From the NCBI GenBank assembly GCA_019059635.1, contig JAGVRJ010000008.1, positions 1,178,001 to 1,242,000 on the forward strand: 64,000 nucleotides of DNA, given 5' to 3'. The notes under the pieces were generated by a model. That model was not told the origin of the DNA. It searched no databases and was given only the letters and a program-made list of their open reading frames with translations. The translations under genes and the position numbers were made by a program. The DNA is from Proales similis. Taxonomy: Eukaryota; Rotifera; Eurotatoria; Ploima; Proalidae. Below, in pieces: positions 23,707 through 33,563 of the stretch. Each line of letters opens with the position of its first letter. Position 1 is the first letter of the stretch.

Positions 23707-24723
23707 TCTGATCTATGCTCACCTCTTTTTCTGTAAAATGTGGTCTATACATCGACTTTTATCTCTCATTTCTCTAAAATATAAAATAAATGCACAAGAC
23801 ACTTAATTGAGCCGAGTGGCTCATAAAAAGAAAAAGACAGTAGATGGGTAGAAATTTAAATACGAAATTTACTCTTTATGGACGCTTGAGCGAGTTATAG
23901 TCAAAAATATACCCAACAGATAGAAAATGCCGAGGCTACCAGTCTGAATTTTAGTTGAACTATCAGCCCAGAGAGCTTGAGCGAATTTCACATGAAAAAA
24001 TATTTATTTTGCTTTTATTTTAGTTTTTGGTTTTAAAATATCAACGTCGAAGTAACCCCTGCGATCTGTAATCGGTTTGAAGAGGGTCACACACGGTTTG
24101 TTCTCAATCAAAATTGTTCATTCGTACTCTCTCTTTTTCGCTTTTTTCTAGCCTTTCTTGCTCTCTTTCTGCCACCTCTTTGGTCTCTCAATTTCTTTTT
24201 TGTTTTATTTTAAATGGCAACACGTAAACGTATACTTGGAGCGATCCACTGCCAAATAAGTTGGCGACAATCAAACCCTAGTCGCTAAGAAGGAAAACGT
24301 GATGCGTCACATTCGTGCTCTTTGCTTGTTGCGATTCTTCTTTTTATTCAATTGCTCATGTAACGCGAATGAAAAATATCAAAGCAGCAGAACTATTTAT
24401 TATTTTCCTTGGTCCTACCTTACCGCTCGCCTCTTTGTATGTGTGTGTGAGAGCTTACAAGCCGGTGTGGTTTCATTTGTATGTGTGTGTGTATTTAAAA
24501 CTCGTTTTGTTTTCGAGCTAGCTCGAGCTCATTTTTTTGGAGAAACTTCAAAGCGATCTGATAGCGAATCATAATTATTATATGATAATTTCATGAGTAG
24601 CAAGGTGGCTCGGGGGCCTCAAACAGGTTTCACCTTTTTTCTTTAATATTAAATTTGAATGCTAAAAGACTCGAGAGCGATACTCGCTCTGGCCTCTTTA
24701 GATGCGATCTTGATGCTCGGATC
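23707..24723. other. Intergenic region with GT-repeat tracts
   Basis: About 1 kb with no supported gene. Short (TG)n tracts occur at about 24439-24449 and 24480-24492. A leader-like open frame at 24299-24574 overlaps them and is driven by that low-complexity sequence. Confidence 0.5.
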
Positions 24724-26371
24724 ATGATGGGCTGCTTTAAGGTAATTCATTGGCTACTATGATCATGATTGAAAAAAAGTTGAACTATTTTATTTCTGAC
24801 CTCAGCTCTTGACAAAGAGACGATTAAGCACAAGTGTTCACAGTTGTACTAACCACGAGCTTAACGCGATTCTCCTTCGCTTTGACAGAGAGCCAATTAA
24901 GGCATATGATCCACAAACGCTTGGCGCGCTCTTATTCGATGCAATATTAAATCATCGAAATGATCGAACCGGACTGACCGCAATTTCAGCTCAGCAGTGT
25001 CGTCGGCTGCTTGTCGATCAAATACTCGAAGCTGGTCTAATTGACGTTAACCAAATTAGAAATTTCTTAAATCAAACACTGCTTCATTTCTCTACAGAAA
25101 GCAGCGATAATGAACTGAGCGCCCTTCTTTTTGAACACGGCGCTGACTGCTTGATTGAAGACAATTATCATCAGACACCACTGGTGATAGCAGCTAAACG
25201 CAACAATATTCACCTTCTGAAGCTCTTCATTCAAAAGCTGAAAATAAGATTTGGCCAGGAGATGGGCCAGTCACATGAGTTGTTTACTGCGCTCGAAGAT
25301 AAGGACGAGTTGAAGAAATGCTGGGTACAAGTAAGACGAGCATGCTATCAGGCGTGTGTCCGAGGTCACCTACAAGTTCTTGAGGCGCTTTTTGCCGCTT
25401 TTGATATAAAAAGCGAATATCTGCTAGACCAAGAAAATCCAATATACAAGCGAATCACTTCAAAAGGATGTATTTTTGAGCTCAGCCCATTGCACGTTGC
25501 CTGCTTTAACGGCTCAGATAATGTTGTTAAATTCTTGCTTGAAAATTGCCAATCAGCTCAACAAGCGCGTCTCCTGAACTGTCCGATGAACGATTTTCGC
25601 AGTTCGACATGTTTGGAGGAGGCATTCAAAGGTTTGGTTTGCCTTCTGGATTCAACTGAGTATTCACCAACTCATGTCAATAACTCAAAACAAAGTAAAT
25701 TGGACAAATATAAAAACTTGATAAACCGCCTAGTTGAGAACGGCGGTTGCTATTCGACAACCCTAACTATCGGACAGAGTCTGAATCAAGTTCTTATCCA
25801 GTCCCAATCGGGCCCTCGTCGAGACGTTCAAGTCCTGAATTTCATGCAATCCTGTAAACTTCTGTTCCAGTTTCGAGTTGATGATTTATTTCCTCGATCG
25901 AAGCAGGTTCGAAACCCTGCACAACAGCAAAAATTAAAACCAGTGACGAAACATAACGACAACCAATCAGACTTGTGCACGAATATGTACTCGGACGATT
26001 TGGATGAATTTCTGCGTCAACTTTATCAATCATGTCAGCGGGTTATCAAAGACTTTAAAGCGAAAAGTATGGAACTCTTTATTGAGCTCTGCTTGCAGCT
26101 AATAGGAACTGGTCGGTTGAAATTCAACTTGAACCGCTTTGAATATCTGAGAGAACGCCATCCAGACATTCTCGAACGAATGAAAGCCGAATCTCAGAAC
26201 CCACCAAGCCTTCAGTCGTTGGCTGCAATCCGATTAAGGAATTCAATTCAGAAATTAGGTCGAAACAAAGTCGACTCTCTTCCCTTGCCGACCGTACTCA
26301 AAAATCAAATTTTCAGGTGGCCAACTATAAGCCAGTCTTGTTTACTTTGGATCGACTCATTAAGACAATAA
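24724..26371 (+). CDS. Ankyrin-repeat protein with C-terminal SOCS box (ASB-like)
   Basis: Two exons: a short first exon 24724-24741 (MMGCFK) and 24806-26371, phase 0, 64-bp intron; 527 aa. Ankyrin-type repeats are visible at about residues 105-155 (LLFEHGADCLIEDNYHQTPL, then VIAAKRNNIHLLKLFIQ) and 230-260 (LSPLHVACFNGSDNVVKFLL). The C-terminus has a SOCS box: BC-box SLQSLAAIRLRNSIQ and Cul5-type LPLP. Such proteins recruit Elongin B/C and Cullin-5 to ubiquitinate clients bound by the ankyrin region. The client is unknown. The main frame begins without an ATG, and the upstream donor/acceptor pair supplies one. It ends 49 bp from the stop of the convergent gene. Confidence 0.8.
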
Positions 26372-26420
26372 AATTTGAAATTCACATTTATTGGCAACAA
26401 TCAGTTTTCTTATTTATTTT

Positions 26421-27084
26421 TCAAAATTTAGATTGCTCTTTGCCGAGCTCAAATAGTATTGTAACTCTTTCATCAGGAAGATACTGAATTCGTCCTCTAA
26501 TCATAAATTTGAGGTTGGCCTGATAAATTCGGCTTAGCTGACTTGTGTTCTTTGAAAGAGGTTTTGTCATCAGCTAGAATTGAACAACTGCTCGTATCTG
26601 CTTTTGCAACTTACGAAGCTGTGCGGAACAATGAGTGGAAACTTGTTAGTTTTAAATCTGAGCCAGTCTTATCCAGAATTAGCGCAATGCTGAAGCAACC
26701 CAAAGAAGAGTGTTTAATAAAAATAAACCTGAGTAAGGCTCCGGCACTCTGGGAGGCAGAAGGCTGCTTCTGGGACTGTAGACCTTTCTGACGAGTCCTA
26801 GGTGATTATTTGGAATAAAATAACATTCTTGAATGCGGAGAAGTTAATTTAACAGACCAAAGTCGAAATACAAATTAGAGAACTCATCGCGGCCAACAGG
26901 AAGTGAAGTGATTCCGAGCCGCTGGAAAAGGCGTCGATGTCTGAGGATCCAGTCTTGTTGCTTAATTGGTAGCGAGTTGAAAAATTGGCTCATTTTAGAG
27001 CTGAAATTTGAATTGCAGGTTTGCACGAGACTCTTTGTGTTTTTACTTAATTGCGGAATTGCGTGGTCGTTTTGTTCTCTTCAT
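26421..27084 (-). CDS. Uncharacterised 149-aa protein, five exons
   Basis: Five exons (27084-27047, 27000-26854, 26787-26729, 26667-26615, 26573-26421) splice in one continuous phase through introns of only 46, 66, 61 and 41 bp. The product is basic with no signal peptide or membrane segment. Distinct stretches include MSQFFNSLPIKQQDWILRHR, RLFQRLGITSLPVGRDEFSN, PEPYSDWLRFKTNKFPLIVP and RGRIQYLPDERVTILFELGK. The composition and perfect phasing argue for a real gene, but I do not recognise the family. The antisense frame at 26543-26791 is treated as a shadow. It is divergent from YEATS2, about 200 bp apart. Confidence 0.65.
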
Positions 27085-27284
27085 ATTTTTGACCTTGAAA
27101 TGAGTGCGCCACACTGGCCGATGCATTTCTTAAGCGATTCATAGCAATAAGACTGAAAAATATGCGACTCGATTGTACACGAGCACATGATCTGAGTGCA
27201 TACACGTTATAATTTTAAGCGCCAGCTGCAAATCCAGGGACGTTTCTGACTTTGACGGCGCCGATTCGAGTAAAGGCTGAGGAA

Positions 27285-29677
27285 ATGTCAGAGGAAGGTA
27301 AACGAAAGCGATTTGAACTCGACGAAGAGTCGCCGATTGAAGAAGATGCGACAAACAAACTTGAACGCATACAGCAAATAATCGAAACTCATTTTGATGA
27401 GGAAATCCGCTACAAGCAGTTTGAACTGGAAACAATCGACGACGTAAGTGAATCAAGTTTTTTTACTTTGCCTTTTCTTCGATTTTATTCTAAAGGTTTA
27501 AAACACAGAGAATATTCGAAGTTCAAAATGAGCTGGACAAACTAAGAGTATGTGTGATCTGCAAATATTACAGCTTGGACGGACAGTTGACTGTTGACGA
27601 GTATAAAAATCACCCGACTGTGCGCAATCTTTGCCGTGAACATTTACAAATGACCCTTGAGGCCGGAGTTGAACATAGAGCGGCGAGCCAGCTTGCGAAT
27701 GGCGTGAAACCCGTGGACCAGCCTCACTTGACCGAAAGCGTATTCAGAGAGCTGATTGCCGATTACAAGCAGTTTAATGTAGAAATAAGCGTCGGCAACG
27801 TGTCTAAATTTATTGGCAACGAATGCATAACTCGGAAGCAAGATGGCCCGATAGCCAGCCACAAATGGATGGTCTATGTCCGCTCGGGCAGTTGTCCACG
27901 TCTTCCCAATTACATCAAAAAGGTCATATTTCACTTAGATTCCTCTTACCGACCGCATGACGTGGTCGAGGTTTACAAAGCACCATTCCAGCTTATAAGA
28001 AGAGGCTGGGGCGAGTTTCCGGTTCGAACTCAAATTCATTTCAAGGACGCCCGCAATAAACGAGTGGACATAATCCATCAGCTGAAACTTGACTGTACCC
28101 AGACAGGTTTTCAGACATTCGGCGGCGAAACGAGCAAAGAAGCCATGCTCTATTTAAAAAAAAATGATTTTGTTGGCGAGAGAAAGGAAGCAGAGAAGCA
28201 AGAGAACATTTCTTCACTGCCCACCTTGGCTCACTCTGACTCAGAATCGACGAGCTCGTCGCAAATTCTCGCACGAAACAACTCAATGTTTGGATCTTTG
28301 TCACCGTTTATTGGCAGCGAGTTCGACTCAACAGATGCCTTTTTGAAATCAATAAATCTTGACGAGCTGTTGAATTTTGACGACCTTGGCGAAAGCCGTT
28401 GCTCGGGCATCAGCGAAGGTAGCGAAACAGTCAACTCAAGTGGAAATGCCAATCATCATTCGGAAGCTAGGCCACAAGTTCCAATCGATCAGTTGCTTAA
28501 TCTACGATTCAAGGCACCGCAAAAGTCGAGCCAATTTCCTTCACAGATTCTCAAGCCATCGTCGAGCAAAGTGAAACTGGTTTACAAGCTAGACAATGTA
28601 AATAAAACAGGTATTTAGTTGTTTTATCGCACTCTACTAATTCACTTTAAAAAAGTAATCAAGGTGAGTTAGTTGTAAATAGAGAACAGACCGAGAGAAG
28701 GAGAGAAGCGATTTACTCGATTGAATCTCTGTTCCGGTGCATTGAGGCGAGCGGAAAGCACGAGATCACCTTTGAAGCATTGCTCAGATCAAGCCTAAAA
28801 TATCATCCGCTGGTTGGATGCGAAAAGGCGAATCGCTTCGCAGACTGGCGCCTGGCTGCGCCTTCCATTCATCAATACTATTCATGGCCATACGGAAAGC
28901 GCAAGGCTCATGAATGGATGCGCTCAATCAATTTAAAACGTCGATGCCAAAAACTGGCTGAGCAGCAAGGCATGGCGATTGAGATTTGGAGTACAAAACG
29001 AATAATGCTATGGCTACGAGCATATGGCTACACGCCGCTTGAGCACAATCATATGAAAAGCGAAGTTGATTACTCCCAAGGATATGTGAGCTCGTTAAGT
29101 TCATTAAAAGAACTTCTGCCTGAAACGCTTCTCGAGAACGCGAAAAAATTTCAGGTTGAGGAAGAGCTCAATATCGAAGTTACCTCAGATGACCCAAAAA
29201 TTGGCTGTAATTTGTACAACAAGAATCTTTACAATGATTCGTCCTACATTCAATATCCGAGTCTCACAGAAAACTGTGAACAAGTTCAGTTTATTCGAGA
29301 ACATACAGAACTGGTAAGATCCAATGACTAGATTGAATGATTACCAGTCATAATAGTACTTTTTTTAAAAGATTGGTCTCAAGTGTAAAGCAGTTTGCCT
29401 GGCTCCTAGCAGCGATCAGACAGAAGCCGAAGAATACTTCTCATGCGATTTGGCAGAAAAGTTCATGTTTGCTGCAGCGGCTCGCTTTGCTGATCAGCTC
29501 ATCCGTCAAACATGCGCTGATCAGTATCATGAGGGTGCAAATCCAAGCCAGATAGACCTACGCAAGCAGAAATTTCCAATGCAATTAACTGTGCGTGATA
29601 TTTTCAAGACTATTTGCGGTCACCAACGCTACGACTTTTTGACGAATAAATTTATGTCTTGGGATGACCAAGACTAG
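27285..29677 (+). CDS. YEATS2: YEATS domain-containing protein 2 (ATAC complex subunit)
   Basis: Four exons (27285-27443, 27509-28610, 28664-29313, 29372-29677), in phase; 738 aa versus about 1,420 in human. The N-terminal helix EEIRYKQFELETIDDRIFEV matches YEATS2. The YEATS domain (about residues 165-290) has GNVSKFIG, THKWMVYVR-like HKWMVYVRSG, IFHLDSSYRPHDVVEV, LIRRGWGEFPVRTQIHFKD and RVDIIHQLKLD. Later segments (YSWPYGKRKAHEWMRS, AYGYTPLE) and a terminal helical region LAEKFMFAAAARFADQLIRQ fit the conserved C-terminal and histone-fold part that pairs with NC2-beta. YEATS2 reads acylated H3K27 for the GCN5/PCAF-containing ATAC acetyltransferase. The protein is about half the vertebrate length, mainly through loss of linker. 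Confidence 0.92.
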
Positions 29678-29834
29678 AAGGCTTAAATTTGCTGAACATG
29701 TATATGAAACGAATTGCTCATGAATTTTTTAACTTATTATATCCTGAATTGACTCATCTAACTCGTAGTTGGCTGTCAAATGCCAGGACATAGCTGAACT
29801 ACTTCCAACAATAGTAAAATAAGCAATTAGAAAA

Positions 29835-30701
29835 ATGAGACGAGGTGTTGGAATAGGGGCCATAAACAAAAAGCTTGTCCAACAGGTTTGTTCGAGATGA
29901 TTGAATTTATGATTGGAATTCTCAAGATCGATTATCTCCACAGAACAAGTTTGAAGCCAAGGCGTCTGAGCTCAATGAAAGCGAGCTATCCAAACTGGCT
30001 GAACAAGTCGAAAAGTTCAAGAAAAATTTGGAAGAATTTGCAATAAAGCACAAGGACGAAATAAAAAGGAATGCGCGTTTCCGAAGTCAATTTCAAGAAA
30101 TGTGCTCAAATATTGGAGTAGATCCACTTACTTCCAGCAAAGGCTTTTGGACAGAAGTCTTGGTAAGTTTTGACTCATAGACTTTTCAGTCGTTTTCACA
30201 ATCCTGTTTGCGTCTCTTCTTCAGGGTGTGGGTGATTTTTATTACGAACTTGCTGTGCAAATAATTGAAATCTGCAACAGTAAGCAGGAGAAAACCGGTG
30301 GCCTTGTGTATTTGGATCAAGTTTTAGAAAAGATTCGACAATCAAGAAGCAGATTTGTAAATGAAGTATCCTTGGACGATTGCAAGCGAGCTATAAAACA
30401 AATGCGATTATTTGGAGGCTCGATTAAGCTCGTTCAGGGGGCAAATAATCGTCTTATGATTCAATCAGTGCCGGAAGGCATGGGCAATGACGAATCAGAA
30501 ATTCTCATATTAGCGGAGAAAAACGGCGGAATGGTCAACAGCCGGTTACTCAAAGAAGAGCTAAATTGGGATGAGCATCGTCTGTCAAATGCGGTCGCCC
30601 TACTGCTCAAAGAAGGCATTGTTTGGCTCGATCAAAGAACTGTAGATGAAGTGGTCTACCTCGATTACTATTTTCCCGGTGTTTTCATTCAGTCTTTATG
30701 A
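29835..30701 (+). CDS. SNF8: ESCRT-II subunit SNF8 (VPS22/EAP30)
   Basis: Three exons (29835-29885, 29944-30162, 30225-30701), phase 0; 248 aa, human 258. The first exon is only 17 codons (MRRGVGIGAINKK). Conserved blocks: [59 protein letters not shown] spanning splice 2, and a tandem winged-helix region ending KEGIVWLDQR. SNF8 forms the core of ESCRT-II with VPS25 and VPS36 and sorts ubiquitinated cargo into multivesicular bodies. The stop lies 85 bp from that of the convergent thioredoxin-like gene. Confidence 0.97.
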
Positions 30702-30786
30702 ATGCCCTACTCTAACTTGGATTTTCAGTCGAATAAATCTTTTTTTTTCTAAAAACGACAATCGCTTTCCTTCTTTTTGAATTTTT

Positions 30787-31902
30787 TTATTGAGGTACAT
30801 GATTTTTAAGAAAAGTCAAAAATTCCTTTATTGTTCGTTGGCCTTGGTATTCACTTATCTTTTTTTTGAATTTCATTCAATTACAATAATTTTTCTTGTA
30901 AGATTTTTAAATTTTACCTTAACTCCATTTTTAAATAAAATCAACGTTGGATATCCTCCAATGTTGTAACGCTGACAGATAATTGGATTTTTAACGCAAT
31001 CAATCTAAACGGCTTGTTAAAATTAACGCAGGTAAGTTCGCGTATGGCTATACCTTTCCTATGATCACTTGCGAACTATAGACATTTTTTGCAAGTTCAT
31101 GCCTAGAAGTCGCCATATATTTTATTTCAGCATTTTGAATTTATGGGTACCCACCAAGTTGGCTCAAGTCTCTTGCAATGGCTACACCTGTACAAAATAT
31201 CGATTACTTTCCTTAAATATAATTAAAAAATTTTAATTTTACCAAGGAGCGTAAAATTTTATAAAATGGTAGCCATCGGCTAATTCAGAATCAAAGTTGT
31301 TCTCATCAAGCTCATGAACAATTGACTATCCGACAAAAATAAGGTTAATGTTGAAAAATGCAGAAACTTAACCGTACCTTTTTTGCTTCATATGGATCCA
31401 GCTGCCTCTCGAGAAACGAGATTATTTGTTGGTATTGTCTTTCACCATCATAAAATGATCCTTGATTGGAATCATGGGGAAAGAAAAAAATTCTTCATAT
31501 TCATATTCATATTTTTAAGATATTTTTAAAACTTTCTTAAACACAAATTAACATAAGATAAGCTTACGTCGGATAGGCAATGATATCATGATCAGAGCAT
31601 AATTCCGTTTCCGTGGTACAATCAACTTGAGCAAAAATATATTTTTCCTGTTTATTGAATAATTTAGCCAGTTCGTTCCATACGGGAACCAGCTCTTGAC
31701 AAAGAGTACAATCATTCACAAAAAACATGATCATTGCACCAATCTTTGGTCTTTTAAGCCATTTTTCGAATGTACGATGCTCAATATCTATTGGACCAGA
31801 TTCCAACTCGAGTGTCTCAGGCGAGTTTATGGCATTAACTACTTTCAATTCAAAACTGGCCAATATAAGAAGAAAAATTGAATTTAGAAATCCTGTCCGC
31901 AT
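30787..31902 (-). CDS. Two-domain ER thioredoxin protein, TXNDC5/ERp46-like
   Basis: Seven exons (31902-31568, 31492-31378, 31325-31243, 31187-31155, 31102-31054, 31004-30918, 30858-30787), all phased; 257 aa. A signal peptide (residues 1-24) is followed by two thioredoxin folds. The first has a variant active site FVNDCTLCQELVPVWNELA (Cys65/Cys68) and ends at AYPTIFFFP. The second has FIKFYAPWCSHCKRLEPTW (Cys179/Cys182) and GGYPTLILFKNG. Human TXNDC5 has three domains and a KDEL end; here there are two and the C-terminus is NHVPQ with no retention signal. It probably acts in disulfide chemistry in the secretory pathway. One exon is just 33 bp. The first-domain CTLC motif is unusual for a PDI-like enzyme. 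Confidence 0.88.
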
Positions 31903-32108
31903 TTCTGATACGAGCTTTTATGACATTTAATAACCACTCATGAAAAGGCACCGCAAATTGAACATAAGTTGTTCAATTTTCAAAACAAAGTGCACTTTTC
32001 TCTTCTCCTAAAAATTATTGATATATTTGTTCAAATATCATTTAAAGACTTCAATAGTTTTATTTTATTCAAAATATACGTTTTTTTAAAGTACTGAATT
32101 TTAATTCT

Positions 32109-33563
32109 TCAAACAGGATTCAACTCGATATGATTAATTTGTTGAGAGTTTCCCCTATTTGATTCATGTTTAAATCTAAACAAATTCAATTGTCTCATAT
32201 ATTGTACTAAATTATAGATAAAACTTCGCTTTAGCAAAAGATTTAACGCGTTCTTGAACTTTTTGTTGCAAAGACAATATATTAGAAAGTTGGCTGAACA
32301 GTTTAAATTGATGAGTAGTGCAGACAACCGGTACCCAATCACTTTTATTTTGAAAGCTGTAATAGATGCTGGATTATGTGGATCATCATGAGAGCCAAAT
32401 AATGCGTCTGCGAATGCTTCTTCAAGCAAAAAACTTGGTAAATAGCAAACACTAAGTAAGCATAAAATTGTTATTAGAGTAATAGTAAGCTTTCTTTGAT
32501 TTTTCAATTCTCTTTGATTAGATGAGCGCTGGCCCATAAATTTAGTATATTTGGTTCTTGTTGATCTTATACTGTTGAAGCTAGGTGTACTGCGGTTAGT
32601 TCGCGTTGAATGCGAACTTGAGCTTATAAGAGCAGAGGTTGATGGGCCGCCCAAATTGTTCTCGGTTTGAGTCGCACCTCTCAGCCATGAGAAAGACCGT
32701 GTAAACTCAGGCTTTCTTAAAATCTTTGAATCACTCTCGACTGTGGCGAGTCGCTGTAGACCTGATTCAGACGAGGTCATCATCGAACTATTTTGTCGAT
32801 TCAAGCTTAGTATCAAACAAATGTTGGTAACAAAGATCACAGAATAGGGAAGAACAAGGCTAACAAAAAACTCATATATATCCAATGCTTTTAGCTTTTT
32901 TTGAGACAGACCCATTGCGCAATTTGTTGAGTACATAAAAGGCAGGTAAAGATAACGTAGTAAAGAAAAAATAAAAACAGTGAGGCAAACCTTGCGAGCT
33001 ATTGATCTACGACATAGACTCATAGCTCTAAAAGGCAAATGAACGAATATGAAGCGTTCAATTGTTAAAGCTAATGTAATATACATTGAGCTCGAAAGAA
33101 ATATATTTATTGATGGAGTAACCAAAAATACTTGAATTCCTTTAAGTAAAGTTGTTTGTTTGAGCTTGCTTCTTACAAATTCAAAAGCGTACATGCTGAG
33201 GGCAGCAAGATCACTGAAAGCGAGTGCAGTCAAATAGGTATATGGACTCTCATTTAGCTTGGAGTTGAACAAAACAAGCAAGTTAAGAATATTCAAAATT
33301 ATTCCTATAATCGTAACAATTAAGTTGGAAATTCCAAGTAGTTGTAGAATAAGTGTGCAACTTTCGCTTGCCTGACGAAATATTGCGGACACCTCTTTGG
33401 AGCAGAAATCTCTTTCATGTTGGGCTTGAAATGATGTATTAAACATGTTTTCAATTGTAAGATTGAATATATTTGAACTATTTATGCTAACGTTAACTAA
33501 AAGGTTTGTTTCAGTAATTAAATTGAATTCCCATTCTTTGAATATAATAGTCAACAAGTCCAT
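32109..33563 (-). CDS. Class A G protein-coupled receptor, FMRFamide/neuropeptide-receptor-like
   Basis: Single exon, 484 aa from the ATG at 33563 (the open frame extends upstream only through non-ATG codons). The extracellular N-terminus has several N-glycosylation sequons. Seven hydrophobic segments are visible: TM1 IVTIIGIILNILNLLVLF, TM2 YTYLTALAFSDLAAL, TM3 MYITLALTIERFIFVHLPF (ERF in place of DRY), TM4 about VCLTVFIFSLLRYLYLPF, TM5 FFVSLVLPYSVIFVTNICL, TM6 LTITLITILCLLSVCYLP, TM7 ending ANFLIYCLCNKKFKNAL instead of NPxxY. The third intracellular loop is long and Ser/Thr-rich. The pattern fits protostome FMRFamide or myosuppressin-type receptors; the ligand cannot be told. Confidence 0.85.
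   Translation of the reverse strand: MDLLTIIFKEWEFNLITETNLLVNVSINSSNIFNLTIENMFNTSFQAQHERDFCSKEVSAIFRQASESCTLILQLLGISNLIVTIIGIILNILNLLVLFNSKLNESPYTYLTALAFSDLAALSMYAFEFVRSKLKQTTLLKGIQVFLVTPSINIFLSSSMYITLALTIERFIFVHLPFRAMSLCRRSIARKVCLTVFIFSLLRYLYLPFMYSTNCAMGLSQKKLKALDIYEFFVSLVLPYSVIFVTNICLILSLNRQNSSMMTSSESGLQRLATVESDSKILRKPEFTRSFSWLRGATQTENNLGGPSTSALISSSSHSTRTNRSTPSFNSIRSTRTKYTKFMGQRSSNQRELKNQRKLTITLITILCLLSVCYLPSFLLEEAFADALFGSHDDPHNPASITAFKIKVIGYRLSALLINLNCSANFLIYCLCNKKFKNALNLLLKRSFIYNLVQYMRQLNLFRFKHESNRGNSQQINHIELNPV

Noticed and set aside
24299-24574. Plus-strand ORF with a signal-peptide-like start
   Set aside because: Its composition is driven by pyrimidine and (TG)n low-complexity sequence, and a second overlapping frame looks equally good.
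25890-25925. tRNA T-arm-like string (ggttcgaaaccctgc)
   Set aside because: It lies inside the ankyrin/SOCS coding exon, and no acceptor stem or anticodon arm can be folded around it.
26543-26791. Plus-strand ORF of 82 codons (without an ATG start)
   Set aside because: It lies antisense to phased exons of the minus-strand 149-aa gene, lacks an ATG, and its upstream exon could not be found.
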